The notes below the pieces were generated by a model that searched no databases, had not been told where the DNA came from, and worked only from the letters and a program-made list of their open reading frames with translations. This document shows positions 36,245 to 48,662 of a stretch of DNA of 64,000 nucleotides, in pieces. This DNA comes from Lamprobacter modestohalophilus. GTDB lineage: Bacteria; Pseudomonadota; Gammaproteobacteria; Chromatiales; Chromatiaceae. Positions within the stretch are counted from its first letter, which is position 1. The number at the start of each line of letters is the position of its first letter. The stretch is from contig NZ_NRRY01000005.1 in the NCBI RefSeq assembly GCF_016583905.1, positions 62,001 through 126,000 on the forward strand. The letters run 5' to 3'. The translations under genes were made by a program, and so were the position numbers.

Positions 36245-37293
36245 GCTGGAACCTCCGCAGCCTGCAGCTTCAAGGCCCTCGCCTCACCGAGGTGAACCTC
36301 GACCTCACGCTCGATCCGGGCAATGACACCAGAGCGAACCTCTTGATCGGCGATGCGCAGTGCATGCTCAAATGCGAGCGCATCAGCGCCGCCGTGGCTC
36401 TTGATCACGATTCCACGCAGCCCGAGCAGGCTGGCGCCGTTGTACCGACGCGGGTCGACCTCAGCACGGAAACCGCGAAGTACTGGAAGCGCCGCCAAAC
36501 CCGACAGCCGAGAGAGCCAGTTGCGCCGAAAACGTCGCTTCAGCATCTGCGCGATCAGCTTGGCAACGCCTTCGCTCGCCTTCAGCGCAACATTACCGAC
36601 GAACCCATCGGAGACGACCACATCGACGTCGCCGAGGTAGACATCATCACCCTCGACATAACCAACGTAGTTCAGAGAACTGCCAGCCAGCAGCTCATGG
36701 GCTGCGCGCACCTGGTCGTTGCCCTTGATCTCTTCGGCGCCGATGTTCAGCAGCCCGACCCGTGGCATCGGCAGGCCCTGAACCGCTCGCACCAGCTCGC
36801 TGCCCATGACCGCGAACTGGAACAGATGCTCAGCCGTGCAATCGACATTGGCACCGAGGTCGAGCATGTGGGTTTGGCCCTTGAGGGCCGGAATAGCGGT
36901 GATGATCGCAGGGCGATCGATGTGCGGCAGCGTCTTGAGGACGAAGCGGGCCGTCGCCATCAACGCGCCCGTATTTCCCGCGCTCACACAAGCATCCGCC
37001 TCGCCGCGTTTGACCAGATCGATCGCAACCCGCATCGACGAGTCCTTCTTGCCCCGCAAGGCCTTCGACGGCAGCTCATCCATCGCCACTTCCTGCGACG
37101 CAGGGTGGATACGGATACGCTCATCGCGCGCCGCTGAGCTGGGCAAGTGTTCAGCGATCGCCTCCTGACGACCCACCAGGATGAGTTGGCAGTGCGGTCG
37201 CTGATCGAGGAAACGCAGCGCAGCCGGGATCACGACACCAGGACCGTGATCCCCGCCCATAGCATCCAACGCGAGGGTCTGTCGAACAGCCAA
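36241..37293 (-). CDS. plsX: Phosphate acyltransferase PlsX
   Basis: 350 residues with [40 protein letters not shown] and [16 protein letters not shown], all PlsX signatures. It makes acyl-phosphate from acyl-ACP for phospholipid synthesis at the membrane. It lies between rpmF and fabH in the conserved order. The C-terminal region ends with a short Ala/Glu-rich extension. Confidence 0.97.
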   Translation of the reverse strand: MAVRQTLALDAMGGDHGPGVVIPAALRFLDQRPHCQLILVGRQEAIAEHLPSSAARDERIRIHPASQEVAMDELPSKALRGKKDSSMRVAIDLVKRGEADACVSAGNTGALMATARFVLKTLPHIDRPAIITAIPALKGQTHMLDLGANVDCTAEHLFQFAVMGSELVRAVQGLPMPRVGLLNIGAEEIKGNDQVRAAHELLAGSSLNYVGYVEGDDVYLGDVDVVVSDGFVGNVALKASEGVAKLIAQMLKRRFRRNWLSRLSGLAALPVLRGFRAEVDPRRYNGASLLGLRGIVIKSHGGADALAFEHALRIADQEVRSGVIARIEREVEVHLGEARALKLQAAEVPA

Positions 37294-37432
37294 GTCGGTA
37301 TCTCCTAATCGATGAAGCCTGTTCGCAGACGCGACGGATGCAGGAGGAGTTGACGGCGGCCTGGAGCCCTACCGCCCTTCGCCCGCTTAAGTGACCTCAG
37401 CCGAGACAACCCAGCTCGGCGACTGTGGCGCC

Positions 37433-37609
37433 TCAGCCTTCTTTATCGACGACCTTGCGGCCGCGATAGAAACCGTCGGGCGTCACATGATGGCGCCGAT
37501 GGATCTCGCCCGTCGTGCCGTCTTCCGACAGGGTTGGGCGGGAGAGCGCGTCGTGCGAACGACGCATGCCGCGTTTTGAGGGGGTCTTACGATTTTGTTG
37601 AACGGCCAT
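37433..37609 (-). CDS. rpmF: 50S ribosomal protein L32
   Basis: 58 residues: [20 protein letters not shown] at the start, then [20 protein letters not shown]. This is the classic L32 sequence without the zinc cysteines (as in other gammaproteobacteria). It lies between yceD and plsX, the conserved arrangement, 23 nt after yceD. Confidence 0.97.
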   Translation of the reverse strand: MAVQQNRKTPSKRGMRRSHDALSRPTLSEDGTTGEIHRRHHVTPDGFYRGRKVVDKEG

Positions 37610-37632
37610 TTCGATCTCCGCGTTGGTCGCGT

Positions 37633-38235
37633 TTAGTCCTGACTCTCAGGGTCATCTCGTGTTGTTTTCAGCGCAGCCAGGCTCTCAAACGGATGCCGAG
37701 AAGCCTCCTCCACCGGCGCCAGCGTCTGCTGCCTGACCGGAGCCGATGCGTCGGCGGCGCGCACCCGTGGCGGCTCGCATTCGCCTTCCGGATGCCTCGG
37801 GATCGCAGGAACGGCCAAGATGAGCTCATCTTCCACCAGATCAGCAGGTCGCATCAGCCGATCTTCGATCATCAACGGCTCGTACTGGGGCGGCAGGGCG
37901 TTGGCCTCATCGAGACCGGTTACCAGCGCGAGACTCACCTCGGTATTGACGGCGAGATCATAGCGCTCGAAACAACGCTGACAGCGCAGCGGAAGGTTTG
38001 CCTCCACCGCACCGATAACCGTCGCGCGACCGTCGGGATCGGAGCCGAACTCGAAACGATAACGGACAAGGCCGCCACTCGGGTCTGCAACCGCCTCAAC
38101 CGGAACCTCGCCCTCAGCCCGCCAGAGCAACTGCGATAGCCTCGGCAGGCGCCTCAATGCGAATTCGCCTTCGAACACCGCACGTTGCGCGACCGCTTTT
38201 TTTGGGTCGAGAAGATCCGGGAAAGAGGCCGACAT
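37633..38235 (-). CDS. yceD: YceD family (DUF177) protein linked to 23S rRNA
   Basis: 200 residues, [20 protein letters not shown], with the conserved cysteine pair LRCQRCFE and the C-terminal [14 protein letters not shown] and PFESLAALK. YceD proteins are needed for 23S rRNA accumulation in plants and bacteria; molecular action is not settled. It is the first gene of the yceD-rpmF-plsX-fab operon. A strong promoter lies only about 10 nt before its ATG. Confidence 0.92.
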   Translation of the reverse strand: MSASFPDLLDPKKAVAQRAVFEGEFALRRLPRLSQLLWRAEGEVPVEAVADPSGGLVRYRFEFGSDPDGRATVIGAVEANLPLRCQRCFERYDLAVNTEVSLALVTGLDEANALPPQYEPLMIEDRLMRPADLVEDELILAVPAIPRHPEGECEPPRVRAADASAPVRQQTLAPVEEASRHPFESLAALKTTRDDPESQD

Positions 38236-38244
38236 AAGCCCTTA

Positions 38245-38274
38245 ACTATAAAACGAAAGCATTACGGCTGTCAA
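38245..38274 (-). promoter_or_regulatory. Strong sigma70-type promoter for yceD-rpmF-plsX-fab
   Basis: TTGACA (38274-38269), an 18-nt spacer and TATAGT (38250-38245): eleven of twelve consensus bases. It begins 2 nt after the oadB stop. The predicted start site lies 3-4 nt before the yceD ATG at 38235, so yceD mRNA would be nearly leaderless from this promoter. Confidence 0.75.
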
Positions 38275-38276
38275 TA

Positions 38277-39410
38277 TCAGCTTCCGGCCAAGGCGAGCAA
38301 CACGCCCGCTGCAACCGCAGAGCCGATGACGCCTGCCACGTTCGGCCCCATGGCATGCATGAGCAAGAAATTATGCGGATTCGCATCGAGGCCAACGCGA
38401 TTGACCACGCGCGCTGCCATCGGCACCGCCGACACGCCTGCCGCACCGATCAATGGGTTCACTTTGCCACCAGTAGCCCGGTACATGATCTTGCCCATCA
38501 GGACACCCGTCGCGGTCCCAATCGAAAACGCCAGGGCTCCTAGCACCAAGATCCCCAGCGTTTCGAGGGCGAGAAACTTGTCAGCCGAGAGTTTCGAGCC
38601 AATCGCCAGGCCGAGCATGATGGTCACGATATTGATAATCTCGTTTTGCGCAGCCCGACTCAGGCGCTCAACCACACCGCTCTCGCGCAGCAGGTTACCG
38701 AACATCAGCATCCCGATCAGCGGCGCCGCCGAGGGCAGCAGCAGGGCGCAAAGGGCCAGGACGACAAAAGGGAACAGGATGCGCTCGAGCCGCGACACCG
38801 GCCGCAACTGCTGCATCACGACCTCTCGCTCCTTCTTGGTCGTCAGCGCACGCATAATCGGTGGCTGAATGATCGGCACCAACGCCATATAGGAATAGGC
38901 CGCGACCGCGATTGCACCAAGCAGATCTGGCGCCAGCCGTGAGGCGAGGAAGATCGCCGTCGGACCATCAGCACCGCCAATAATCGCGATCGCCGAGGCA
39001 TCCTGCAGCGTGAAGTTAAAGCCTGGCACGAAATTCAGGGCGACGGCCCCGAGCAGCGTGGCAAAGATACCAAATTGCGCCGCCGCGCCGAGCAACAAGG
39101 TCGACGGACGCGCGATCAAGGCACCAAAGTCGGTCAGCGCCCCCACGCCCATAAAGATCAGCAGCGGGAAGATGCCGGTCTCCACCCCGACGCTGTAGAT
39201 CATCCCGAGCAAACCATCAGGCCCACCAATGCCGGCAACCGGGATATTGCTGAGCACGCAACCAAAGCCAATCGGCAACAACAGCAAGGGCTCAAACTTT
39301 TTAGCAATCGCCAGATAGACCAGCCCACAGCCAACCGCGATCATCAACAGCTGGCCCCAAACGAAGTTGGCGACACCCGTCGACTGCCAAAGCGTCAGGA
39401 GTTCGGCCAT
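38277..39410 (-). CDS. oadB: Oxaloacetate decarboxylase beta subunit (Na+ pump)
   Basis: 377 residues, many membrane helices; [20 protein letters not shown] holds the conserved Asp of the sodium channel. It couples decarboxylation of biotin-bound CO2 to Na+ export. It follows oadA by 4 nt. The presence of oadGAB points to Na+ use in energy metabolism. Its stop is 2 nt before the yceD promoter. Confidence 0.93.
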   Translation of the reverse strand: MAELLTLWQSTGVANFVWGQLLMIAVGCGLVYLAIAKKFEPLLLLPIGFGCVLSNIPVAGIGGPDGLLGMIYSVGVETGIFPLLIFMGVGALTDFGALIARPSTLLLGAAAQFGIFATLLGAVALNFVPGFNFTLQDASAIAIIGGADGPTAIFLASRLAPDLLGAIAVAAYSYMALVPIIQPPIMRALTTKKEREVVMQQLRPVSRLERILFPFVVLALCALLLPSAAPLIGMLMFGNLLRESGVVERLSRAAQNEIINIVTIMLGLAIGSKLSADKFLALETLGILVLGALAFSIGTATGVLMGKIMYRATGGKVNPLIGAAGVSAVPMAARVVNRVGLDANPHNFLLMHAMGPNVAGVIGSAVAAGVLLALAGS

Positions 39411-39414
39411 CGAT

Positions 39415-41226
39415 TCAGCCTAACGCGAGCAGGGGCGCGCCGAGCGCCACTGCGTCACCCTCTTTGACCCGGATATCGGTGACCCGGCCTGCAGAGGGCG
39501 CGCGGATCTCCGTCTCCATCTTCATCGCCTCAAGGACGACCAACACGTCTCCGGATTCGACCGCCTGATCACTGCGAACCTCGACCCGGACGATGCTTCC
39601 GGCCATCGGCGCGGTGATCACCCGCCCCTCGATGATGGTCGAGACCTCGTCCGCCGTCTCCACCGAGCGCACACGCTCTACCACCCCCTGCGGCGACACC
39701 GTGACGTCGTAGCCCTTGCCGTTGACCTCGACGTGGTAGGACTCCGGCTCGGTGTTCGCTAGCGGTCGCGCGGCAGCCGCGGTTGGCGCCGCGGTTAGCG
39801 CAGAGGTCGGCGCCGGAACCGGTTCGATCTCCCAAGGCGGTCGCTCGAAGGCCGAGGCGTTACCCCGATTCTCGAGGAATTTAAGCCCGACTTGCGGGAA
39901 CATGGCATAGATCAGCACGTCGTCGGCGGCCTCTTTCGCTAGCTCGATGCTGCGCTCGCTTGCAAGATCGGCAAGCTCGCCGGTCAAACGATCCATCTCC
40001 GACGCAATATCATCCGCAGGACGTCCGGTGATCGGTTCCTCGCCGTCTTTCAGCACCTTTGCCTGCAGCTCAGCGTTGACCGGAGCCGGCGTCGCCCCGT
40101 AGGCACCACGCAGCACGCCAGCCGTCTCGTTGGTGATGCTCTTGTAGCGCTCGCCCATCAGCACATTCAGCACCGACTGGCTGCCGACGATCTGCGAGGT
40201 CGGCGTCACCAACGGAATGAAGCCCAGGTCTTCACGCACCTTCGGGATCTCAGCGAGCACCTCATCCATACGATCGGTCGCGCCCTGTTCCCGCAGTTGG
40301 TTCTCCATATTGGTCAACATGCCGCCGGGTACCTGCGCGACCAGGATGCGCGAGTCGACACCCTTGAGCGAGCCCTCGAAGCGTGCGTACTTCTTGCGCA
40401 CCTCGCGGAAATAGGCAGCGATCTCTTCGAGCAGCAACAGATCAAGCCCGGTGTCACGCTCGGTGCCATCCAGAATGGCCACCAACGACTCGGCCGGCGA
40501 ATGGCCATAGGTCATGCTCATCGAGGAGATCGCCGCATCGACCACATCAATTCCAGCCTCGGCGGCCTTGATGTAGGTGGCCGTACTCATGCCGGTGGTC
40601 GCATGACAATGCAACGCGATCGGTACCGAGCAGGTCTCCTTCAGCCGCGTGATCAGCTCCTCGCAGACGTAAGGCCGCAACAGCCCGGCCATGTCCTTGA
40701 TGCAGATCGAGTGGCAGCCCAGCTCCTCGAGCCGCTTGCCCATGTCGACCCAGTAATCGATATTGTGGACCGGACTCACCGTGTAGGACATCGTGCCCTG
40801 CGCATGCGCATCCGTCTCCAGCACCGCACGGATGGCCTGCTCGAGGTTGCGCAGGTCGTTCATCGCGTCGAAGATGCGAAATACATCGACGCCATTCTTC
40901 GCCGCGCGTTCGACGAACGTATCCACCACATCATCGGCATAGTGCCGATAGCCGAGCAGGTTTTGGCCCCGTAACAGCATCTGCTGTCGTGTATTTGGCA
41001 TCGCCGCCTTGAGCTGCCGCAAACGCTCCCAGGGGTCCTCACCGAGATAACGGATGCAGGCATCGAAGGTGGCACCGCCCCAGGTCTCCAACGACCAATA
41101 GCCAACCTGATCGAGCTTGGCCGCGATCGGGAGCATGTCCTCGATGCGCATGCGCGTCGCCAGCAACGATTGATGGGCGTCGCGGAGAACGACTTCGGTA
41201 ATGCCGAGAGGTTTCGGTTCGCTCAT
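39415..41226 (-). CDS. oadA: Oxaloacetate decarboxylase alpha subunit
   Basis: 603 residues from ATG 41226 ([20 protein letters not shown]); the frame upstream to 41352 overlaps oadG and is not used. A carboxyltransferase TIM barrel ([44 protein letters not shown]) is joined by an Ala/Pro/Thr linker to a biotin-carrier domain with EAMKMETEI (K569). BirA (8045) would biotinylate it. It transfers the carboxyl of oxaloacetate to biotin. Confidence 0.95.
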   Translation of the reverse strand: MSEPKPLGITEVVLRDAHQSLLATRMRIEDMLPIAAKLDQVGYWSLETWGGATFDACIRYLGEDPWERLRQLKAAMPNTRQQMLLRGQNLLGYRHYADDVVDTFVERAAKNGVDVFRIFDAMNDLRNLEQAIRAVLETDAHAQGTMSYTVSPVHNIDYWVDMGKRLEELGCHSICIKDMAGLLRPYVCEELITRLKETCSVPIALHCHATTGMSTATYIKAAEAGIDVVDAAISSMSMTYGHSPAESLVAILDGTERDTGLDLLLLEEIAAYFREVRKKYARFEGSLKGVDSRILVAQVPGGMLTNMENQLREQGATDRMDEVLAEIPKVREDLGFIPLVTPTSQIVGSQSVLNVLMGERYKSITNETAGVLRGAYGATPAPVNAELQAKVLKDGEEPITGRPADDIASEMDRLTGELADLASERSIELAKEAADDVLIYAMFPQVGLKFLENRGNASAFERPPWEIEPVPAPTSALTAAPTAAAARPLANTEPESYHVEVNGKGYDVTVSPQGVVERVRSVETADEVSTIIEGRVITAPMAGSIVRVEVRSDQAVESGDVLVVLEAMKMETEIRAPSAGRVTDIRVKEGDAVALGAPLLALG

Positions 41227-41311
41227 GGGCCTGTGTTCCAGGTTGGGTTCCAAGTAGAGACCGTGATCGTCAAGAAGCAGAAGACGTCGATGGGCAGTGC
41301 AAAGGCGTTGG

Positions 41312-42872
<1,561 letters not shown>

Positions 42873-42956
42873 TCACTCGATCAGCCAAACTTTTTACAGC
42901 GTCGGCAGCCGCTCGGCGCCGGGCCTTGATAACGCATCGGCTCATGACGGCTCAGC

Positions 42957-44150
42957 TCAGGCGGCCACATCCGGCACCAGCTGCCAGACGCCGTCAATCT
43001 TCGCCAGTCGTTCGCAACAGTTGTAATCGCTCGGCACACCTCGCTGATCAGGCAGCTCGTAGAGCACCTGCCGCCCCTCGGCCCGGAGCCGTTCGACGAT
43101 CGGCTGCAGCTCGGGATCAGCATCCCAAGGTGCCATCACCGCTGCCGGCGCAACCTCGGCCGCCGCAGCCTGCGCCGAGAGCGCAATCAGCCCCTTCAAA
43201 TCGGAGCTAAAGCCGACCGCCGGGCGCGCGCGCCCAAACACCCGGCCAATGTCGTCGTAGCGCCCACCGCGCGCGATCTCGAGCCCCCAGCCGGGGGCAA
43301 ACGCGGCAAACACGACGCCGGTCTTGTAGGTATAGCCGCGAAGCTCGGCGAGATCGAAATGCACCGGCAGGTCCGGCAGCCAACGCCGCAGCTCGTCGGC
43401 AACCCGCTGTAGTCGATCCAGCGCGCCTAAGACCTGTGGGTCGGCCGCCCGCAGCATCGTGCTCGCACGCGAGAGGGCGTCCTCACCATTGAGCTCCACC
43501 AACGAGAGCAACATGGTCCCAACAGGCCCGGCAACCCCGGTCTCGGTGATGATCGCATCGATCTCCGCGCTCGCCTTGCGCTGCAGCGCATCGAACAACC
43601 GCAACTCATCAGCGCGCGATAACCCGGCTTGCTGGATCAGCCCCCGATAGACACCAACGTGGCCGAGATCGAGATAGGGCGACTCGATGCCCGCGGTCTC
43701 AAGGGTCCGCACCAACAGTCGCAGCACCTCGACATCGCTCTCCGGACCATCATGCCCGTAGATTTCGGCACCGATCTGCAGCGGACTGCGGGTGCCGGCA
43801 AAGCCATCGGTGCGGGTATGCAAAATGGTGCCCAGATAGCAGAGCCGGGTGGGGATCTCTCGGCGCAGATGATGCGCATCGATCCGCGCCACCTGCGGGG
43901 TCATGTCAGCGCGCACACCGAGCAGTCGCCCGCTCAGCTGATCCGTGAGCTTAAAGGTCTGCAGGTCGAGATCCCGGCCGGTCCCCGTGAGCAGGCTTTC
44001 TAGGTAGTCGATGAACGGTGGGATAACCAGCTCATAACCCCAGCTTCGAAAGAGATCGAGCAAGCACCGACGCAACCGCTCTAGCTCAGCGGCCCTAGCA
44101 GGCAGCACTTCTTCGATGCCGGTCGGCAGAAGCCAACGCTCGTCGTTCAT
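42957..44150 (-). CDS. hisZ: ATP phosphoribosyltransferase regulatory subunit HisZ
   Basis: 397 residues from ATG 44150 (MNDERWLLPTGIEEVLPARA). HisRS-like catalytic fold (FRSWGYELVIPPFIDYLESL, LLGVRADMTPQVARID) without the anticodon domain, so it is HisZ, the partner of short HisG in histidine synthesis. It sits between yjeT and purA, the usual place. Longer starts overlap yjeT. Confidence 0.94.
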   Translation of the reverse strand: MNDERWLLPTGIEEVLPARAAELERLRRCLLDLFRSWGYELVIPPFIDYLESLLTGTGRDLDLQTFKLTDQLSGRLLGVRADMTPQVARIDAHHLRREIPTRLCYLGTILHTRTDGFAGTRSPLQIGAEIYGHDGPESDVEVLRLLVRTLETAGIESPYLDLGHVGVYRGLIQQAGLSRADELRLFDALQRKASAEIDAIITETGVAGPVGTMLLSLVELNGEDALSRASTMLRAADPQVLGALDRLQRVADELRRWLPDLPVHFDLAELRGYTYKTGVVFAAFAPGWGLEIARGGRYDDIGRVFGRARPAVGFSSDLKGLIALSAQAAAAEVAPAAVMAPWDADPELQPIVERLRAEGRQVLYELPDQRGVPSDYNCCERLAKIDGVWQLVPDVAA

Positions 44151-44160
44151 CAGATCAGAC

Positions 44161-44346
44161 TCAGTTAACCAGGTAGAGGAGTGCAACACCGCTGAGCATA
44201 CTCAGGAGCCCCGAAAACCGGAGGCTGCGAGCATCCTGAGAGGCAACCTGCAGGAGGAGTCGGCGGAACCCATTGGGAGCGATAAATGGCAGCAGCCCCT
44301 CGATCACAAGCATCAAGGACAGTGCCAGTAGCAAGGCATGCCACAT
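44161..44346 (-). CDS. yjeT: YjeT-like DUF2065 small membrane protein
   Basis: 61 residues, two hydrophobic helices (LLLALSLMLVIEGLLPFIAP and SGLLSMLSGVALLYLV) with RRLLLQVA between them, matching DUF2065. Its function is unknown; it is conserved between hflC and hisZ/purA in this order. It ends 10 nt before the hisZ start. Confidence 0.88.
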   Translation of the reverse strand: MWHALLLALSLMLVIEGLLPFIAPNGFRRLLLQVASQDARSLRFSGLLSMLSGVALLYLVN

Positions 44347-44487
44347 GGATCAACCGGCGCACTCAGCGAATGTATAAGAAAGATTGAATCGTCTCAGAAG
44401 CAATGGCTGGGCGACAACAGCGGCGATGATTGCAGAACCATTGCGGCCTGTCTATGCGGCGAGTCAGATGCCCGGGCTTGACGAGAG

Positions 44488-44524
44488 ACAAAAAATAAGG
44501 CCCGGCAGTCTCGCTGCCGGGCCT
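44488..44524 (-). terminator. Rho-independent terminator after hflC
   Basis: On the minus strand, GGCCCGGCAG pairs with CTGCCGGGCC around the loop CGAGA, followed by TTATTTTTT. A strong GC stem with a U-tract, about 30 nt after the hflC stop. It separates the hfl operon from yjeT-hisZ-purA. Confidence 0.92.
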
Positions 44525-44550
44525 CTTGGTGGCTGGCGACAACACAGGCG

Positions 44551-45474
44551 CTAACGCGCCGCTGTCCCTGGCAACCTGGGTGACCCACTCAAGGCTGCAG
44601 CCGAGCCAGGGTCCTGCGAGTTGAAGAACCGGAAGAACTCCGAATCCGGCGAGAGCACCAGTGTGCTGCCCTTATTGGCAAAGGTGCGCCGATAGGCGTC
44701 CAAGCTGCGGTAGAAGGCGTAGAAATTTGGGTTTTCCTGATAGGCGGTGGCGTAGATCTCCGCCGCCCGACCATCACCTTCACCGCGCGTTTCTTCAGCC
44801 TCCTTGTAGGCATCGGCAATGATCACGGTGCGTTGCCGATCCGCGTCAGCACGGATGCGCTCAGCAGCCTCAGCACCCTTTGCACGCAGATCACGCGCAA
44901 CCCGCTCACGCTCGGCGCGCATGCGGTTGTAGACCGATTCACTGACCTCGGGCGGCAGATCGATCTTCTTGACCCGCACATCCAGCACCTCAACACCAAG
45001 CTCGCCGGCTTGCGTATCACTGACCTTGGTCAGCGCCTTCATCAGTTCGATGCGGTCTTCGGTCACCACCTCTTGGATGGTGCGCTTACCAAACTCGTCA
45101 CGCAGCGCGGTATTGATCCGCTCGGAGAGCAACCGCTCGGCACGCGCACTATCGCCGCCGGTCGAGCGGAAGAACTGCGCGGCGTCGTTGATGCGCCACT
45201 TCGTGTACGAGTCGACGATCACGTCCTTCTTCTCGATGGTCAGGAACCGCTGTGGTCTGGCATTGAGGGTCTGGATGCGCGCATCGAAGTGCATGATGTT
45301 ATTCAGCACCGGCACCTTGAAGTGCAGGCCCGGCTCATAACCGCTGCGCACGATCTCACCGAGCCGCAGCTTGATGGCCGTCTCCCACTGCTGCACCGTG
45401 AAGGTCGACGCGAGGACAATCAGCGCAAGCAGCGCAACAGCAATAGGAATCAGGATTTTCTTGGTGTCATCCAT
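44551..45474 (-). CDS. hflC: FtsH protease modulator HflC
   Basis: 307 residues, one N-terminal helix (IPIAVALLALIVLASTFTVQ) and an SPFH/prohibitin domain (GEIVRSGYEPGLHFKVPVLNN). With HflK it forms a membrane cage that limits FtsH access. Its ATG overlaps the hflK stop by 1 nt. Confidence 0.96.
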   Translation of the reverse strand: MDDTKKILIPIAVALLALIVLASTFTVQQWETAIKLRLGEIVRSGYEPGLHFKVPVLNNIMHFDARIQTLNARPQRFLTIEKKDVIVDSYTKWRINDAAQFFRSTGGDSARAERLLSERINTALRDEFGKRTIQEVVTEDRIELMKALTKVSDTQAGELGVEVLDVRVKKIDLPPEVSESVYNRMRAERERVARDLRAKGAEAAERIRADADRQRTVIIADAYKEAEETRGEGDGRAAEIYATAYQENPNFYAFYRSLDAYRRTFANKGSTLVLSPDSEFFRFFNSQDPGSAAALSGSPRLPGTAAR

Positions 45475-46652
45475 CAGCGCGAGCTCCGATCGCGGGACAC
45501 GTCACGAATCTGAGACGTGGTTGGCGGCGCGTTGTACTGGTTCGAATCGGGTCCATCGAGCATCGAGGTCCGCGGCTGCGCGACCTTCGCCGTCTGGTTC
45601 CGCATGATCTGATCCAATGGCAGATACATCAGACTATTCCCCTGCGGCACATCGATCAGCACCATATTGCTTCCAGTCAAGACCGACTCGATGGTCTCGA
45701 GATAAAGACGCTCACGCGTCACCTCTGGGGCCTTCTCGAACTGGGTCCGAATCGCATTGAAGCGAGAGGTCTCACCTTCAGCCGAAGCCACGACCTGATC
45801 TCGATAGGCCTTAGCGTTCGCGATCGCGCGCGCCGCTTCACCGCGAGCCTGCGGCAGGATCTCATTGGCGTAGGCCTCAGCCTTGTTCTCGAGCCGCTCC
45901 TTGTCCTCGCGCGCCTTGATGGCGTCATCGAAGGCGTCTTTGACCTGCTCTGGCGGCTTCGCTGGCTGCATGTTGACCGAGGTCACCAGCAGCCCAGTCT
46001 TGTACTCATCCATCAAGGACTGAATACCCTGCTGGATCATCGCCGCTACGGCACTACGACCCTCGGTCAGGATGAAGTCGAGCTTGGCGCCACCAATGGT
46101 CTTGCGCACCACGGTTTCCGTGGCATCCCGCAAGGTCTTCATTGGCGCCTGATCTTGGAACAGGTAGTTGGATGCGTCCTGGATACGCGACTGCACCGTC
46201 AGCTCAACGTCAACGATGTTCTCGTCGCGCGTCAGCATCGCTGCCTTGTGGCTGAACGAGGAGATCTCGTCAACATTGACCACCTCGACACGCTCGATTG
46301 GCCAAGGAATGTGCCAGTGCGGACCCGGCGCCGTGGTCTTCACATAGGCACCAAAGCGGAGAACGACGCCGCGCTCAGCCGGATCGATAATGTAGATCCC
46401 GGTGAACAGCCAGACGACGAACACACCGGCGAGGATCACGCCGATCGTCTTCAGGCTCAAATCCACCGCGCTCGGACCACCACCGCCACCGCCACCCGAC
46501 GAGGAGCCCTTGCCGCCGAACAGGCCACTGACCCGCTCCTGAAGCTTGCGCACGATCTCGTCGAGGTCCGGCGGCCCACCCTGATTGCCAGGGCCGCCCT
46601 GGTTACTACCCCAGGGGTCCCGGTTACCACCTCCCGGTTCATTCCAGGCCAT
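45474..46652 (-). CDS. hflK: FtsH protease modulator HflK
   Basis: 392 residues. A Gly/Pro/Asn-rich start (MAWNEPGGGNRDPWGSNQGG), a seven-glycine run, one membrane helix (TIGVILAGVFVVWLFTGIYI) and an SPFH domain (AERGVVLRFGAYVKTTAPGP). It pairs with HflC around FtsH in the inner membrane. A 254-bp gap with a GCGGTTATC(C)AAGGAC direct repeat (about 46833-46864) separates it from hflX. Confidence 0.96.
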   Translation of the reverse strand: MAWNEPGGGNRDPWGSNQGGPGNQGGPPDLDEIVRKLQERVSGLFGGKGSSSGGGGGGGPSAVDLSLKTIGVILAGVFVVWLFTGIYIIDPAERGVVLRFGAYVKTTAPGPHWHIPWPIERVEVVNVDEISSFSHKAAMLTRDENIVDVELTVQSRIQDASNYLFQDQAPMKTLRDATETVVRKTIGGAKLDFILTEGRSAVAAMIQQGIQSLMDEYKTGLLVTSVNMQPAKPPEQVKDAFDDAIKAREDKERLENKAEAYANEILPQARGEAARAIANAKAYRDQVVASAEGETSRFNAIRTQFEKAPEVTRERLYLETIESVLTGSNMVLIDVPQGNSLMYLPLDQIMRNQTAKVAQPRTSMLDGPDSNQYNAPPTTSQIRDVSRDRSSR

Positions 46653-46906
46653 ACTTGCTCCGATTACACGTTGTTGTGTCGCGTCGTGACGTCGACTCTC
46701 GCTGATCGCGAAGCGAGCGCCCTGCGTGCTGCAAGGCTGCTCTCAGTCGACCGTTACCGCCTCTCGGCGGCCTCTGCAGTCTTCAGCCGAGAATGCTGAC
46801 AGCGTCTAGAGTGGGAAAGTGCCGCCCTCGCTGCGGTTATCAAGGACGCGGTTATCCAAGGACGTACTCTAAGCCAAAACCGCGCATTGTACGTGGCGTC
46901 GGCGGG

Positions 46907-48211
46907 TTACGACAATGCCGGCTCGCCCCTGAGTCGACACTGCTGCCAACGCGGATCGGCCTCGAGATAGCGCTCGACCTGCTGTCGCGCCAGCTCCACC
47001 TCCATGCGCCAGCCACCTTCATCGGTACCGACATCATTGAGGACGCTGGCATGCTCGAACAGCCAGGCGCGTAAAGCACCATCCGCCGGGCCGAGCAGAA
47101 GCGATTCGTGCACCAACTCGCCACGCAAGCGCTCACTCAAGGCTTCCGTCAGCAGCTCGACACCAGCACCGGTCTGCGCCGACATCCAGACTCGCCAGGG
47201 CCGACCATCGGCATCACGATCCAAGCGCGGAGGCTGATCATCAGCCAGATCGATCTTGTTGTAGACCAACAGCTGCGGACAGTCCTGCGCACCGATCTCT
47301 GCCAGCACCGACGCAACATCGCGGATGCGGCGGTCCCGCTCCGGCGACGCCGCATCAACCACGTGCAGCAGCAGGGAGGCCTCGCGCGTCTCCTGCAAGG
47401 TCGAGCGGAAGGCCGCGACCAGCTCATGCGGAAGCCCGTTGATGAAGCCGACGGTATCGGCTAGCACCGTCGCCGGACCAGCCGGCAGGTGCAAACGACG
47501 CAGTGTCGGGTCAAGGGTCGCGAACAGCTGATCCGCTTGATAGACACCCGCCTCGGTGAGCCGATTGAACAGCGTCGACTTGCCCGCGTTGGTGTAGCCC
47601 ACCAGCGACACGGTAGGAATCTCGGCCCGGTTTCGCGCCCGTCGCCCCTGTCCACGCTGGGTCTCGACATGGGTCAGCCGCTCGTTCAGCAGCGCAATGC
47701 GACGACCGAGCAGCCGACGATCCGTCTCGAGCTGGGTCTCACCCGGACCGCGCAGTCCGATACCGCCCTTCTGGCGCTCCAGATGGGTCCAGCCGCGCAC
47801 CAGCCGGGTCGAGAGATGTCGGAGCTGCGCCAGCTCGACTTGCAGCTTGCCATCGGCAGAGCGGGCGCGTTGGGCAAAGATGTCAAGAATCAGGCCGCTA
47901 CGATCAACGACGCGACAGGACAGCAGCCGCTCCAGATTGCGCTCCTGAGCCGGACTCAGTGCATGATCAAAGATCACCAGCTCAGCACCAGCGGCCTCGA
48001 CCAATGCCTTCAGCTCATCGGCTTTGCCGGAGCCGATGAACAGCCGCGGGTCGGGCGTGTCTCGGGACCCGCCAAGCGTCCCAACCACCTCCGCACCAGC
48101 GGCTTCGGCGAGCAGCTGGAACTCCCCGGCTGCATCATCGGTCGTCCGCTGGCCGCCCATGGCGATCTGCACCAGGATTGAGCGCTCACCGGCCTCAGGA
48201 CGCTCAAGCAT
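46907..48211 (-). CDS. hflX: GTPase HflX, ribosome-rescue factor
   Basis: 434 residues. N-terminal HflX domain (TLGGSRDTPDPRLFIGSGKA, IFDHALSPAQERNLERL), GTP motif SLVGYTNAGKSTLFNRLTEA, DTVGFINGLPHELVAAF and VYNKIDLAD. It splits stalled 70S ribosomes under stress. It is downstream of hfq as usual. Confidence 0.96.
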   Translation of the reverse strand: MLERPEAGERSILVQIAMGGQRTTDDAAGEFQLLAEAAGAEVVGTLGGSRDTPDPRLFIGSGKADELKALVEAAGAELVIFDHALSPAQERNLERLLSCRVVDRSGLILDIFAQRARSADGKLQVELAQLRHLSTRLVRGWTHLERQKGGIGLRGPGETQLETDRRLLGRRIALLNERLTHVETQRGQGRRARNRAEIPTVSLVGYTNAGKSTLFNRLTEAGVYQADQLFATLDPTLRRLHLPAGPATVLADTVGFINGLPHELVAAFRSTLQETREASLLLHVVDAASPERDRRIRDVASVLAEIGAQDCPQLLVYNKIDLADDQPPRLDRDADGRPWRVWMSAQTGAGVELLTEALSERLRGELVHESLLLGPADGALRAWLFEHASVLNDVGTDEGGWRMEVELARQQVERYLEADPRWQQCRLRGEPALS

Positions 48212-48268
48212 CGGATCGCCTCAGACCACCGAACACGCTGGATGGCCTTAAGTCTGCGCGTGGGACGA

Positions 48269-48517
48269 TCAGCCGTCGTCCTCCTCGATCCCATCCTGAG
48301 GCAGCGGCAACTTGACATTGCGCGTCGGCACCACAGTCGAGATGGCGTGCTTGTAGACCATCTGACTGACATTGTTCTTTAGCAGCACAACGAACTGATC
48401 AAAAGATTCGATCTGACCTTGCAGCTTGATCCCGTTCACGAGGAAGATCGAGACCGGAACCCGCTCTTTGCGCAAGGCGTTCAAAAATGGATCTTGTAGA
48501 CTCTGCCCCTTGGACAT
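48269..48517 (-). CDS. hfq: RNA chaperone Hfq
   Basis: 82 residues: [20 protein letters not shown], the Sm1 motif [15 protein letters not shown] and the Sm2 core [10 protein letters not shown], a complete Hfq. The C-terminal tail is short (about 15 residues, acidic) compared with E. coli. An AAGGAG site precedes the ATG. Confidence 0.98.
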   Translation of the reverse strand: MSKGQSLQDPFLNALRKERVPVSIFLVNGIKLQGQIESFDQFVVLLKNNVSQMVYKHAISTVVPTRNVKLPLPQDGIEEDDG

Positions 48518-48662
48518 GGGCGATTCTCCTTGTTGTTATCACGGACCGGCATCAGCACAGCGCTGCATGCGATGAAACCGGTAAAGCATTGCAAGATAGC
48601 ACAGAGATCAACGCAGATGCCTAAGCAAACCGCAAGCCAGGAGAGCAATCCAGTACTGCGAT

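Noticed and set aside
36292-37137. 281-codon plus-strand ORF
   Set aside because: It is antisense to plsX, whose motifs are complete.
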